Origin: an uncultured Rhodoblastus sp. | GTDB lineage: Bacteria; Pseudomonadota; Alphaproteobacteria; Rhizobiales; Beijerinckiaceae | Reading direction: 5' to 3' | Assembly (NCBI RefSeq): GCF_903903185.1 | Contig: NZ_CAIUXT010000141.1 | Location: forward strand, 1-64,000 | Length of the DNA: 64,000 bases | Part shown: positions 7,075 through 15,868 of the stretch, in pieces | Numbering within the stretch: the stretch's first letter is position 1 | How the letters are laid out: the number at the start of each line of letters is the position of its first letter | Notes under the pieces: generated by a model | Database searches by the model: none | What the model was told of the DNA's origin: nothing | What the model saw: only the letters and a program-made list of their open reading frames with translations | Translations under genes and position numbers: made by a program

Positions 7075-7536
7075 ATGAGCGAAGCAGGGGAAGAGACGAT
7101 TCCCGGTGAGGTTTTCGTTATTTGTGGCGAGCGCGACATCGCGCGCGGGCAAGCCAAGGCTTTCGACCTCGCTGAATCCGACGGTTCGGGCGGCTCAAAA
7201 CCCTTTCGCATCGTCATCGCCCGCAACGACCAGGGCGCCTTCCACGCCTATCGCAACGCCTGTCCGCACCAGGGCGTCTGGCTCAACATCGGCTCGGGAA
7301 AATTTCTCGACGAGACCGGCGCGCTGTTGCAGTGCGGCCGCCACGGCGCGAAATTCGCCATAGAGACCGGAACCTGTCTGTCCGGCGCCTGCGAAGGCGC
7401 GCAGCTCGAAAAAGTCAGGGTCCTTGTGCTCGACGGCGACGTCTGCATCCATGGCGTGGCGCTGGTCGAAGAGGATTTCGCGCCGCGCCACGACGACGAC
7501 CTCGAAGATACGATGGAAATCACCATTCATCCGTGA
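7075..7536 (+). CDS. Rieske [2Fe-2S] domain protein, nif-associated
   Basis: This 153-residue cytoplasmic protein is essentially a single Rieske ferredoxin domain. The ligands are C63-x-H65 (in RNACPHQGVWL) and C87-x2-H90 (in LLQCGRHGAKF). No oxygenase catalytic domain or membrane anchor is present, so it probably acts as an electron carrier or redox sensor. An acidic tail (DDDLEDTMEITIHP) follows the domain. A sigma-54 promoter upstream suggests coexpression with nif genes. A small protein gene follows after 37 bp. Confidence 0.9.
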   Translation: MSEAGEETIPGEVFVICGERDIARGQAKAFDLAESDGSGGSKPFRIVIARNDQGAFHAYRNACPHQGVWLNIGSGKFLDETGALLQCGRHGAKFAIETGTCLSGACEGAQLEKVRVLVLDGDVCIHGVALVEEDFAPRHDDDLEDTMEITIHP

Positions 7537-7573
7537 CGCGGTTTCGGATTGGGGGCTTCGGCGAAGGGCGAAA

Positions 7574-7873
7574 ATGAGCGAATTTGCGGACGAGTCGCTG
7601 GACTGCCGGTTCTTTCTCGCCACCTCCGGTGTGAAATTGCCGCTAAAGCTGGTCAATCAGATCGAGCCGGAGGCGCTGACCAACCGCAACACCTATATCC
7701 GCGCTTTTTACGACGCGGGCGGCCGGCTGTCGCGGTTCCAGAAAATCGTCTATGGCGATGTCGAGCTGAGTCACGTCTACGACTATGACGCCGCCGGGCA
7801 ATTGCGGCGGGCGGAAATCCTCATGCTCGACGAGGAGCCGACGGTTTTGACCTTCGACGGCGCCGCGCCATGA
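7574..7873 (+). CDS. Small conserved protein, unknown, in Rieske operon
   Basis: This 99-residue protein is predicted to be beta-rich: CRFFLATSGVKLPLKLVN, then NRNTYIRAFYDAGGRLSRFQKIVYGDVELSHVYDYDA in separate strands, then a C-terminal strand EPTVLTF. Proteins of this appearance occur next to nif genes in Rhodopseudomonas-like bacteria, but I know no function. The ATG at 7574 follows GAAGGGCG by a short spacing. The longer frame from 7424 lies over the Rieske gene and is rejected. The stop overlaps the next small gene as ATGA. Confidence 0.8.
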   Translation: MSEFADESLDCRFFLATSGVKLPLKLVNQIEPEALTNRNTYIRAFYDAGGRLSRFQKIVYGDVELSHVYDYDAAGQLRRAEILMLDEEPTVLTFDGAAP

Positions 7874-8034
7874 CCGTGGCGCAATTGCTCGAAGCCTTGA
7901 CACAAATGCCGCCCGACGCCGTTGTGCCGATGGAAGGCGACGGCGGCTTGTCGCTGGTCGCCATGCTCGAACTGGTCCAGCCGCAGGGCGGCGCCCCGGC
8001 GGAAGTGCTGCTTCTGCCGAGCATGGCCAAATGA
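7870..8034 (+). CDS. 54-residue small protein, unknown
   Basis: A short gene begins at the ATGA overlap with the preceding gene and encodes 54 residues: a helix (TVAQLLEALTQMPPDAVVP), a glycine turn (MEGDGGLSLVAML) and a strand (GGAPAEVLLLPSM). The reading frame has the same GC-rich third-position pattern as its neighbours. It is followed after 21 bp by the truncated haemoglobin gene. The tight coupling is the main evidence that it is translated. No function can be assigned. Confidence 0.65.
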   Translation: MTVAQLLEALTQMPPDAVVPMEGDGGLSLVAMLELVQPQGGAPAEVLLLPSMAK

Positions 8035-8055
8035 AGCCAACCGAAGGAAAAGGCC

Positions 8056-8487
8056 TTGAGCGAAACGGCGACGGAAATTTCCATTTTCGAGCGGATCGGC
8101 GGCGCGGTCACGCTGGATCGGCTAGTCGAGGCCTTTTACGGCCATATGGACAAGCTGCCGGAAGCGAAGAAAATTCGCGACATGCATGATTTCGACCTTG
8201 GCCCGGTGAAAGTCGTGCTCAAGCGCTATTTGTCTGAATGGACCGGCGGTCCAAAACTTTATTCGCCGGAAAAGGGCCATCCGCGGCTGCGCCAGCGCCA
8301 TATGCGCTTCCCGATCGGCAATGCGGACCGCGACGCCTGGCTGACGTGCATGCGTAAGGCACTTGCCGAGACCGTCGCCGATCCGGCGGCGCGGGCGGAA
8401 CTCGACGCCAACATGACCAAGCTCGCCGACTGGATGCGCAACCAGGCGGATAATCCGCACGACCGGGGCGAAGCGCGGCCGACATAG
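8056..8487 (+). CDS. Group II truncated haemoglobin
   Basis: This 143-residue protein is a 2-on-2 globin that binds oxygen or NO at haem. Family marks are the N-terminal SIFERIGGAVTLDRLVEAFY, the proximal-histidine segment LRQRHMRFPIG and the tryptophan in NADRDAWL at the G8 position typical of group II. The best start is the TTG at 8056 behind GAAGGAAAAGG; no ATG suits. It is the fourth gene of the operon behind the sigma-54 promoter. Oxygen or NO scavenging to protect nitrogenase is a reasonable inference. No terminator was seen directly after it. Confidence 0.9.
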   Translation: MSETATEISIFERIGGAVTLDRLVEAFYGHMDKLPEAKKIRDMHDFDLGPVKVVLKRYLSEWTGGPKLYSPEKGHPRLRQRHMRFPIGNADRDAWLTCMRKALAETVADPAARAELDANMTKLADWMRNQADNPHDRGEARPT

Positions 8488-8912
8488 GATTTTTGCGCCT
8501 CGCGCGAACTTTACGTTGGCGTCATGAGTTGAGCGAAGCGAAGCAATCCAGACTTTCCGAGGACCATGGCCACTGGATTGCTGGTGCGCCAGGAAAACTG
8601 GCGCTGTCTCGCCGGTGGGAAGTCCGGCTCGGGTAGGCCGTAGCGGGCGACTTGCTTCCGACGAGCCGGAAGCAAGGGCCGACGGTATAAGGCCTTGTGC
8701 GGGGGGTGGGCCGTAACGCGCGTCCCTGCCGCGATGGCTTTGTTCGGCTCTTGACGGCTTTAGGGCTTCGTAATTGCAACGCACGCGAATGTTGGTTGAG
8801 AGCAAAGAAGCGCCCCCGTTTCGATCGCCAAGCGTCGGGCGCCGCCCTGCGGCAACTTTGTCAAACCGAATGGAAAAAGCGTTTCACCATCTGCTCGCCA
8901 AAATTTCCCCGT
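8488..8912. repeat. Intergenic stretch with REP-like inverted repeats, no gene seen
   Basis: Between the globin and arsC genes there are 425 bp without a credible gene. AGCAATCCAG (8542-8551) and CTGGATTGCT (8573-8582) form a 10-bp inverted repeat preceded by GAGCGAAGCGA, a pattern typical of dispersed alphaproteobacterial repeats. CTTGCTTCCG (8651-8660) and CGGAAGCAAG (8667-8676) form a second perfect 10-bp hairpin with a 6-base loop and no T-run. Open frames on both strands here look like repeat-encoded shadows. Confidence 0.55.
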
Positions 8913-9350
8913 TCACGCGGAGGCGACGGGGCGGCCCTGTTCGTCGACGATGCGTTCGCCGTCTTCCTTGAAGAATTCGCCGCGCTGCGGCGGCAGCAGT
9001 TCCAGTACGCGTTCGGACGGGCGGCACAGGCGCACGCCTTTCGGGCTCGCCACCAGCGGCCGTTCGATCAAAATCGGGTGTTTCGCCACCGCCGCGAAAA
9101 TATCGTCGTCGGTCAGCGCGGGATTGTCGAGCCCGAGTTCCGCATAGGGCGTCCCTTTCCTGCGCAGGATGTCGCGGACCTGCAAGCCGGCGCGGTTGAG
9201 CAGATTTTTCAACAGCGCCCGGCTCGGCGGGCTTTTGAGATATTCGACGACATGCGGCTCGATGCCGGCGTTGCGGATCAGCCCCAGCACGTTGCGCGAG
9301 GTGCCGCAGGCGGGATTATGATAGACGATGACGTCGAAAGAGCCGCTCAT
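8913..9350 (-). CDS. arsC: Arsenate reductase (glutaredoxin-coupled ArsC family)
   Basis: This 145-residue protein carries the ArsC signature YHNPACGTSRNVL with catalytic Cys15, the RPLV segment that supplies an active-site arginine and the VRLCRP segment near it. Length matches glutathione/glutaredoxin-type arsenate reductases, which reduce As(V) to As(III). No ars regulator or efflux pump is next to it, so it may be a stand-alone detoxifying enzyme. The ATG at 9350 places the catalytic site at the usual distance; the longer frame upstream is antisense to other coding DNA. A possible alternative is the Spx/ArsC-like nif-associated protein, but the full catalytic motif argues for ArsC. Confidence 0.85.
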   Translation of the reverse strand: MSGSFDVIVYHNPACGTSRNVLGLIRNAGIEPHVVEYLKSPPSRALLKNLLNRAGLQVRDILRRKGTPYAELGLDNPALTDDDIFAAVAKHPILIERPLVASPKGVRLCRPSERVLELLPPQRGEFFKEDGERIVDEQGRPVASA

Positions 9351-9415
9351 GCCGCTGGTCTCCAAATGGCGATCTGATTCTATTGCATAGCATTTGGCGC
9401 GGCGGCTATCGCCTT

Positions 9416-11044
9416 TCAAGGCTTTGGCGGGTTGGCGTAAAGCGCGCGCAATTTCGATTTCAGGACTTTCCCGGTCGCGCCATGAGGTAGTTCCTCGGTC
9501 ACGATCACCCGGTCGGGAATTGACCAGCTCGGCGTCCGGCCCTCGAAAAATTTCCGCACATCGTCCGGCTCCGGCGCGCAACCGCTGCGCGGAACCACGA
9601 TCAGCAGCGGCCTTTCGCCCCATTTTTCGTCGGGCGTGGCGATGGCCGCCGCCTCCGCCACTTCCGGATGGCCGATGGCGATGTTTTCGAGTGCGATGGA
9701 GCTGATCCATTCGCCGCCCGACTTGATCAGGTCCTTGGTGCGGTCGGTCAGCTCGACAAAACCCTGCTCGTCGATCACGCCGACATCGCCGGTCGGGAAC
9801 CAGCCTTGCACGCCGACCTGCGTTTCGGGCTGGCGATAATAGGAGCTGGCCACCCAATGGCCGCGAAACAACAGATTGCCCGGGGTCCTGCCATCCCAAG
9901 GGACCTCGGCGCCTTGTTCGTTCTCGGCGCGCACATCGACGCCATAGACGACGCGCCCCTGCTTCGCCTGCTGGTCAAGCAGCGCCTCGGCGTCGAGCTG
10001 CGCCGTCGCCGGTTTCGGGGCGTTGAAGGTGACGATCGGGCTGCTCTCGGTCATGCCCCAGGCATGCGAGACGCTGACGCCGAGCCGGGCATATTCGCCG
10101 ATCAGTGCGCGCGGAAAAGCGGCGCCGCCGGAGACGATGCGCGTCAGAGTCCGAAAACTTTCTCCGGTCTCGCGCAGATGGGCGATCAGTCCAAGCCAGA
10201 TCGTCGGCACGCTGGCCGCAACGGTCGCGCGCTCCGCATTGAGCAGGCCAAGCAGGTTCGCCGGGTCGAGATGGCGTCCCGGCATGATCAGCGTCGCGCC
10301 GGCCATGGGCGCGACATAGGGTAGACCCCAGGCGTTGACATGGAACATCGGCACCACGGCGGCGATGCGATCGATCGCGCGCAGGCCGATGGAATCCGCG
10401 AAATTGACCATCATGGCGTGCAGCACGGCGGAGCGGTGCGAATAAAGCACGCCCTTCGGCCGTCCCGTCGTGCCCGAAGTATAGCACATCGCCGCTGCGG
10501 TGTTTTCGTCGAAGGTCGGCCATTCCGGCTCCTCTGGCGCCGCCGCCAGCAGGGTTTCGTAACAATGGGGCGCGACGCCGGGCGGCAGGTCGCAGGCTGG
10601 CGTTTCGGCAGGCTCCGCCAGAACGACCACCGCGCGGAGAAGCCCTGCGAGCTTTGGCGCCACCGCCTCGACGAGGGGGACGAAACAGGGATCGACGAAA
10701 ATCAGCCCGTCTTCGGCATGCGCGGCGATATAGGCGATGTCGTCGGTCGATAGGCGCGGATTGATGGTGTTGCAGACCGCGCCCATACCCGAAATGGCGT
10801 AGTAAAGTTCGAGATGACGGTCGCTGTTCATCGCCAGGGTGGCGACGCGGTCGCCATATTTGACTCCCAGCGCCCGCAGCACGCCGACGAGGCGCCGGGC
10901 GCGGCGTTCGATCGTCCGATAATCGGTCCGCACGATCGAGCCGTCCTCGCGGCGGGAGATCACTTCGGCCTCGCCGTGATGGCGGGCCGCATGGACGATG
11001 ATCGAGGAAATCAGCAATTCCCGCCTTTGCATCAGGCCTTCCAT
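9416..11044 (-). CDS. Fatty-acyl-CoA synthetase (AMP-forming)
   Basis: This 542-residue adenylate-forming enzyme activates a fatty acid to its CoA thioester. Core motifs are the P-loop YTSGTTGRPKGVLYSH (about 190), the GMTESSP adenine-binding motif (about 345), GWFPTGDVGVID with the ribose-binding Asp, and the C-terminal GATGKVLK catalytic lysine. Residues such as PMFHVNAWG resemble medium- and long-chain enzymes of the FadD/AlkK type, but chain length cannot be read from sequence. A second start at MQRRELL lies four codons in. Neighbouring genes are unrelated and the gene appears to be monocistronic. Confidence 0.9.
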   Translation of the reverse strand: MEGLMQRRELLISSIIVHAARHHGEAEVISRREDGSIVRTDYRTIERRARRLVGVLRALGVKYGDRVATLAMNSDRHLELYYAISGMGAVCNTINPRLSTDDIAYIAAHAEDGLIFVDPCFVPLVEAVAPKLAGLLRAVVVLAEPAETPACDLPPGVAPHCYETLLAAAPEEPEWPTFDENTAAAMCYTSGTTGRPKGVLYSHRSAVLHAMMVNFADSIGLRAIDRIAAVVPMFHVNAWGLPYVAPMAGATLIMPGRHLDPANLLGLLNAERATVAASVPTIWLGLIAHLRETGESFRTLTRIVSGGAAFPRALIGEYARLGVSVSHAWGMTESSPIVTFNAPKPATAQLDAEALLDQQAKQGRVVYGVDVRAENEQGAEVPWDGRTPGNLLFRGHWVASSYYRQPETQVGVQGWFPTGDVGVIDEQGFVELTDRTKDLIKSGGEWISSIALENIAIGHPEVAEAAAIATPDEKWGERPLLIVVPRSGCAPEPDDVRKFFEGRTPSWSIPDRVIVTEELPHGATGKVLKSKLRALYANPPKP

Positions 11045-11123
11045 CCCCAGCCTCCCGTTTTTTATTTATGGGCGGATGATGCGGGCTTTGCCCGGCGATG
11101 ACAAGGCTACGACTCTGGCGGCT

Positions 11124-12932
11124 TCAGCCGCCGATTTCCTCGCGCAGCATCTCCAGTTCCAGCCATTGATCCTCGGCGCTCGCCAATTCGGCCTCGGTCT
11201 TTGCGAGCAGCGCGCTGGCCTCGGCGAAACGGTTGGGATCGCGGCTGTAAAGCGCGTGATCGTCGAGAATGGCGTGGAGTTTGGCGGCGGTCGCGCGCAG
11301 CTTTTCCATTGTCGCCGGCAGGGTTTCCAGCGCGTGTTTTTCCTTGAAGCTGAGACGGCGCTTCGCCTCCGGGCGCGGCGCAACCGGCGCCATGGCGGCG
11401 GGTTTCTTGGCCGAAGCCTTGACCTTGACATTAGGCGACAGGCCAAATCCGCGCTGGCTCAGCATGTCGGTGTAGCCGCCGGCATATTCGATCCAGCGGC
11501 CCTCGCCTTCCGACACCAGCACCGCGCCGGCGACGCGGTCGAGAAAATCGCGGTCATGGCTGACCAGCAGGATGGTGCCGGGATAGTCGCCAAGCATTTC
11601 CTGCAACAGGTCAAGCGTCTCCAGATCGAGATCGTTGGTCGGTTCGTCGAGCACCAGAAAATTCGACGGCAGCGACAATGCCCGAGCCAGCAAAAGCCTC
11701 GCCCGCTCGCCGCCGGAAAGCTTTCCCGTCGGCGTGCGCGCCTGTTCGGGCGGGAACAAAAAGTCCTTCATGTAGCCGATGACATGCTTCCGCTCGCCAT
11801 TGATCTCGACCCAGTCCGAGCCGCCGCCGGTCAGCGTGTCGGCCAGCGTCGCATTGGCGTCGAGCGCGGCGCGGCGCTGGTCGAGCGTCGCCATCTCCAG
11901 ATTGGTCCCTAGCCGGACCATTCCGGTATCCGGCGCGATTTCGCCGGTCAACAGATTGATCAACGTGGTCTTGCCGGCGCCGTTCGGCCCGACCAGCGCC
12001 AGGCGGTCGCCGCGCAAAATCCGCAACGACAGGTCCTTCACGATGGCGCGCCCGTCATAGCTTTTCGAGACGTCTTCCGCCTCGACCACCAGACGGCCCG
12101 AGATTTTCCCCTCGGCGACGGAAATTTTTACGTCGCCCAGCGATTTTGTCGCCTCGCGGCGCTCGGAGCGCAGGGTCGCCAGACCGGCCATGCGCCGCAC
12201 GTTGCGTTTTCTTCGGGCGGTGACGCCGTAGCGCACCCAATGTTCCTCGGCGACGATCTTGCGGTCGAGCTTTTGCGCGTCGCGCTCCTCCTGTTCGAGA
12301 ACCGCGTCGCGCCAGGCCTCGAATTCGCCAAAACCGCGATTCAAACGCCGCGTCGCGCCCCGGTCGAGCCAGACGGTGGCGCGCGACAGGTTTTGCAGAA
12401 AACGCCGGTCATGGCTGATCAGCACCAGAGCCGAGCGCAGGCTCTGCAATTCGCTTTCGAGCCATTCGATGGCCGGCAGGTCGAGATGATTGGTCGGCTC
12501 GTCGAGCAACAGAATATCGGGCTCGGGCGCCAGCACGCGCGCCAGCGCCGCGCGCCGCGCCTCGCCGCCGGACAGATTTTGCGGTTTTTCCGCGCCGGTC
12601 AGGCCCAGTTGATCGAGCAGATAGCGGGCGCGGTAATCGTCGTCGCCATGATGGAGCCCCGCCGCGACATAATCGAACACGCTGTCATGTCCGGCGATGT
12701 CGGGCTCCTGCGGCAGATAGCGCACGGTGGCGTCGGGTTGCAGAAAACGCAGGCCGTGATCGGCCTCGATCTGTCCGGCTGCGATCTTGAGCAAGGTCGA
12801 TTTGCCGGAGCCGTTGCGTCCGACGAGACAAAGCCGGTCGCCCCGCTCGACGGAGAGATCGGCGGAGTCGATCAGGGGCTTGCCGCCAAGAGTAAGGCCG
12901 ACGCCTTGCAGGACGAGAATGGGAGGAGCCAT
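11124..12932 (-). CDS. uup: ABC-F family ATPase, Uup type
   Basis: This 602-residue protein has two fused ABC ATPase domains and no membrane segment, as in ribosome-associated ABC-F proteins. Domain 1 has GRNGSGKST, LSGGEARRAAL and LLLDEPTNHLDL. After a charged linker, domain 2 has GPNGAGKTT, LSGGERARLLLARAL and LVLDEPTNDLDL. A C-terminal coiled-coil-like tail (RLSFKEKHALETLPATMEKL) matches the Uup extension. ABC-F proteins act on the ribosomal E site or on branched DNA intermediates (Uup). The start at 12932 (MAPPILVLQ) sits behind a purine-rich region; the longer frame extends into the pgi promoter region and is not supported. Confidence 0.9.
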   Translation of the reverse strand: MAPPILVLQGVGLTLGGKPLIDSADLSVERGDRLCLVGRNGSGKSTLLKIAAGQIEADHGLRFLQPDATVRYLPQEPDIAGHDSVFDYVAAGLHHGDDDYRARYLLDQLGLTGAEKPQNLSGGEARRAALARVLAPEPDILLLDEPTNHLDLPAIEWLESELQSLRSALVLISHDRRFLQNLSRATVWLDRGATRRLNRGFGEFEAWRDAVLEQEERDAQKLDRKIVAEEHWVRYGVTARRKRNVRRMAGLATLRSERREATKSLGDVKISVAEGKISGRLVVEAEDVSKSYDGRAIVKDLSLRILRGDRLALVGPNGAGKTTLINLLTGEIAPDTGMVRLGTNLEMATLDQRRAALDANATLADTLTGGGSDWVEINGERKHVIGYMKDFLFPPEQARTPTGKLSGGERARLLLARALSLPSNFLVLDEPTNDLDLETLDLLQEMLGDYPGTILLVSHDRDFLDRVAGAVLVSEGEGRWIEYAGGYTDMLSQRGFGLSPNVKVKASAKKPAAMAPVAPRPEAKRRLSFKEKHALETLPATMEKLRATAAKLHAILDDHALYSRDPNRFAEASALLAKTEAELASAEDQWLELEMLREEIGG

Positions 12933-13055
12933 GCGCGCATCAAACGCAAAAAGCCGCCCGCCGCAAGCGTCATCGCCAAAGGCGATCAAAAAGCTGTTTT
13001 TTCGCCGCGACAAAGGTTAGCTTGGCCGGATAAAAACCAAGATTGGGGGAAAACC

Positions 13056-14702
13056 ATGGATCGCAACGCCGTCGCCGCCGCCTTCGCCGCCCTGGAGGCG
13101 CATCGCGTCGAAATCGCTTCCCATCGCGTCACCGAGCTTTTCACCGCCGATCCGGGCCGGTTCGAGGCTTTCACCGCCCGCCTCGACGACCTCGTCTATG
13201 ATTATTCGAAAAACCGCCTGACCAAGGCGACGCTCGGCCATTTGTTCGACCTCGCCCGCGCGGCAGGGGTGGAGCGAAGACGCAGCGCGCTGTTCGCCGG
13301 CGAAAAAGTCAACGCCACCGAGGGCCGGCCCGCCCTGCACATGGCGCTGCGCAATTTTTCGGGCAAGCCGGTGCTGGTCGATGGCGCCGACGTCATGCCC
13401 GACGTTTTGGCCGAGCGCCGGAAAGTCGCCGCTTTCGCCATCAAAGTGCGGGATGGAGACATTCGCGGCGCGCGGGGCGATATTTTCACCGATATCGTCA
13501 ATATCGGCATCGGCGGCTCCGATCTCGGCCCGGCGATGGCGACGCGCGCGCTGTCGCCTTACGGCAGGCCGGAACTCAAGACGCATTTCGTCTCCAATGT
13601 CGATGGCGCCGACGTCGCCGATGTGCTGGGCGGGCTCGATCCGGCGCGCACCCTGGTCATCGTCTCGTCAAAGACCTTCACCACCCAGGAAACCATGACC
13701 AACGCCGCCAGCGCCCGCGCCTGGGTGGCGAGCGCCCTCGGCGAGGCGGCGGTCGGCGATCATTTCGCGGCCGTCTCGACAAGGCTGGACAAGGTCGCGG
13801 CCTTCGGTGTCAAGCCCGACCGGGTGTTCGGCTTCTGGGACTGGGTCGGCGGGCGCTATTCGCTGTGGTCTGCGATCGGCCTGAGCCTGACCATCGCCAT
13901 CGGCCCCGAAAATTTCGAGGAATTTTTACGCGGCGGCTTCGATGTCGACGAGCATTTCCAGCACACGCCGCTGGCGCAAAATATCCCGGTGCTGATGGCG
14001 CTGATCGGCGTGTGGCACCGCAATATCTGGGGGTTTGCCGCGCAGGCGGTGATTCCCTACGACCAGCGCCTCTTGCGTTTTGCCGCCTATCTGCAACAGC
14101 TCGACATGGAGTCCAACGGCAAGAGCGTGCTGCGCGACGGCACGCCGACGCCGCGCGCCACCGGCCCCATCGTGTTTGGCGAGCCCGGCACCAACAGCCA
14201 GCACGCCTTTTTCCAGCTGCTCCACCAGGGCACGGAAGTCACGCCGGTCGATTTTCTCATCGCCGCGCAGCCAACCGACGCCGATGAGCATCATCACGTG
14301 CTGCTGGTCGCCAATTGCCTCGCCCAGAGCGAAGCCTTGATGCGCGGACGCTCCGAGCGGGAAGTGCGCGAAATCCTGAAGGCGCAGGGCCTGAGCGCGG
14401 CCAGGATCGACGAATTGGCGCCGCACAAGGTGTTTTCGGGCGACCGGCCGTCCTCGACACTGCTCTATCGCGCGCTGACCCCGCGCGCGCTCGGCCGCAT
14501 CGTTGCGCTTTACGAGCACAAGGTTTTCGTGCAATCGGCGATCTGGGACATCAACCCGTTCGATCAATGGGGCGTCGAACTGGGCAAGGAATTATGCGGC
14601 CGGCTGGGTCCTCTGGTGGCCGAGGCCGGCGCCGACCTGAAGGGGTTGGACGGTTCGACGGCGGGACTCATTTCCACGCGCAATGCGCTGCTGGCGACGT
14701 GA
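13056..14702 (+). CDS. pgi: Glucose-6-phosphate isomerase
   Basis: This 548-residue enzyme interconverts glucose-6-phosphate and fructose-6-phosphate. The phosphate-binding GIGGSDLGP loop, the PROSITE-like DWVGGRYSLWSAIG block, the NSQHAFFQLLHQGT segment and a C-terminal WDINPFDQWGVELGK block are all intact. The ATG at 13056 has GGGGGA just upstream and gives the family's standard length. A much longer open frame from 12240 runs antisense to the ABC-F gene and is spurious. The product links gluconeogenesis with the glycogen and glucan genes of this window (glgB, glucan synthase). Confidence 0.96.
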   Translation: MDRNAVAAAFAALEAHRVEIASHRVTELFTADPGRFEAFTARLDDLVYDYSKNRLTKATLGHLFDLARAAGVERRRSALFAGEKVNATEGRPALHMALRNFSGKPVLVDGADVMPDVLAERRKVAAFAIKVRDGDIRGARGDIFTDIVNIGIGGSDLGPAMATRALSPYGRPELKTHFVSNVDGADVADVLGGLDPARTLVIVSSKTFTTQETMTNAASARAWVASALGEAAVGDHFAAVSTRLDKVAAFGVKPDRVFGFWDWVGGRYSLWSAIGLSLTIAIGPENFEEFLRGGFDVDEHFQHTPLAQNIPVLMALIGVWHRNIWGFAAQAVIPYDQRLLRFAAYLQQLDMESNGKSVLRDGTPTPRATGPIVFGEPGTNSQHAFFQLLHQGTEVTPVDFLIAAQPTDADEHHHVLLVANCLAQSEALMRGRSEREVREILKAQGLSAARIDELAPHKVFSGDRPSSTLLYRALTPRALGRIVALYEHKVFVQSAIWDINPFDQWGVELGKELCGRLGPLVAEAGADLKGLDGSTAGLISTRNALLAT

Positions 14703-14825
14703 GGGGCGAGTGTGGCGGCGCGAGCCGCTGGAATGGCGGTTTCGGCGTGCGCCTTTGTCGCCGGTTGACCGCGAACGCGATTCAGCTCGCGCCATCAAAC
14801 TCAACGACAGGCATTCCCGGGCGTC

Positions 14826-14848
14826 TTGATGTTTCGTCGAAACATCAA
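14826..14848. terminator. Perfect palindrome between convergent pgi and GST genes
   Basis: TTGATGTTTCG (14826-14836) and CGAAACATCAA (14838-14848) form an 11-bp perfect inverted repeat around a single T. It lies in the 216-bp gap between two convergent genes and is followed on the plus strand by AATTTT. A weak bidirectional terminator is the simplest reading. A protein-binding site is less likely here because no gene starts nearby. Confidence 0.5.
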
Positions 14849-14918
14849 AATTTTCCAGCCATTTGTTTATAACGGCGCGTTCTTTTCCCAAAAGTCAGCA
14901 ACTTGCAGGGAATATGCT

Positions 14919-15575
14919 CTAAAACTCGACGTCAAGTTCTTCCATCTCGTCGACCTCGGCTATTGCCGCTTCGGTCCATTCGATCATCGGCGCCCAGCCG
15001 AGAATATGATCGCGGAACCCCGAGCATTGCGCATCGATGCCGACATTATAGGTGGCGAAGCGCGAGGCGACGGGGGCGAACATGGCGTCGGCGAGCGTCG
15101 GCTTTGAACCGAACAGGAAGGGGCCGCCATACTGGCTCAGACATTCGCGCCAGATGGCGGAGATCCGTTCGATATCGGGCTTGGCGCCGGTCCATACGCG
15201 GAAATTCGGAAAAATCGCCTTGATGTTCATCGGCAGGGCCGAGCGCAAATTGGTGAAGCCGGAATGCATTTCGCCGGAGACCGAGCGGTTGTGGCTGCGC
15301 GCGGCGCGTTCTGCCGGCAGGATCCCAGCCTTCGGAAAAAGCTCGTGCAGATATTCGGCAATGGCCAGCGTATCCCAGACGTGGAGGCCCTCATGGTCGA
15401 GCGCCGGGGTCCGGAAGGACGAAGACAGCAGCAACAGCTCGGCCCGCGCGCTCGGATCGTCGATCGACAGGCTTTTTTCCTCGAATTTCAGCCCGGCCAT
15501 TTTGCAGAGCAGCCAACCCCGCAGCGACCAGGACGAATAATTCTTGCTGCTAATGGTTAAAACCGCATTGGCCAT
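14919..15575 (-). CDS. Glutathione S-transferase
   Basis: This 218-residue GST has an N-terminal thioredoxin-like domain with ISSKNYSSWSLRGWLL (the active-site Ser/Tyr region), FRTPALDHEGLHVWDTLAIAEYL (the cis-Pro and gamma-glutamyl binding DT/S pair), and a helical C-terminal domain with FLFGSKPTLADAMFAPV, the conserved folding motif. It is not closely similar to the GST at 6333-6983. The substrate is unknown. It is convergent with pgi and divergent from the PHB depolymerase gene. Confidence 0.9.
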   Translation of the reverse strand: MANAVLTISSKNYSSWSLRGWLLCKMAGLKFEEKSLSIDDPSARAELLLLSSSFRTPALDHEGLHVWDTLAIAEYLHELFPKAGILPAERAARSHNRSVSGEMHSGFTNLRSALPMNIKAIFPNFRVWTGAKPDIERISAIWRECLSQYGGPFLFGSKPTLADAMFAPVASRFATYNVGIDAQCSGFRDHILGWAPMIEWTEAAIAEVDEMEELDVEF

Positions 15576-15868
15576 TTCATCCGCTCCCCGTCGAACTAAA
15601 CTAGAACACCCATTGGCCGGTTCGCAATCCGCAAAATATGGTCATTTTGTCGCGCCGACGGGCGTCGATGCGGCGCCCAGGATTTCTGCAAGTTTCCAAC
15701 AAGATTCCTAATAGCATGATTTGCCGGCGTGTCCCCTCCTTTTGATTTGGTCTTAGACCTTTAGCAGATTGTATGCGAACATGGGACTGTCGTATGGGTT
15801 TACGATTGAAGCAGAGTTCGTCGGCGCCGCCGAAGGGCGGTCGTTCAAGGGATTTCGGTGCGCGGGGA

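Noticed and set aside
8591-8680. RNase P RNA, because of a GGGAAGTCCGGCTC-like string
   Set aside because: The string only loosely resembles the conserved core, and the other conserved blocks of RNase P RNA are absent.
8122-8805. Minus-strand frame over the globin gene and repeat
   Set aside because: It combines globin antisense with repeat DNA and has no start site or family similarity.
12240-13055. N-terminal extension of pgi over the ABC-F gene
   Set aside because: Pgi has normal length from 13056 and a good ribosome site there; the extension is antisense to ABC-F ATPase motifs.
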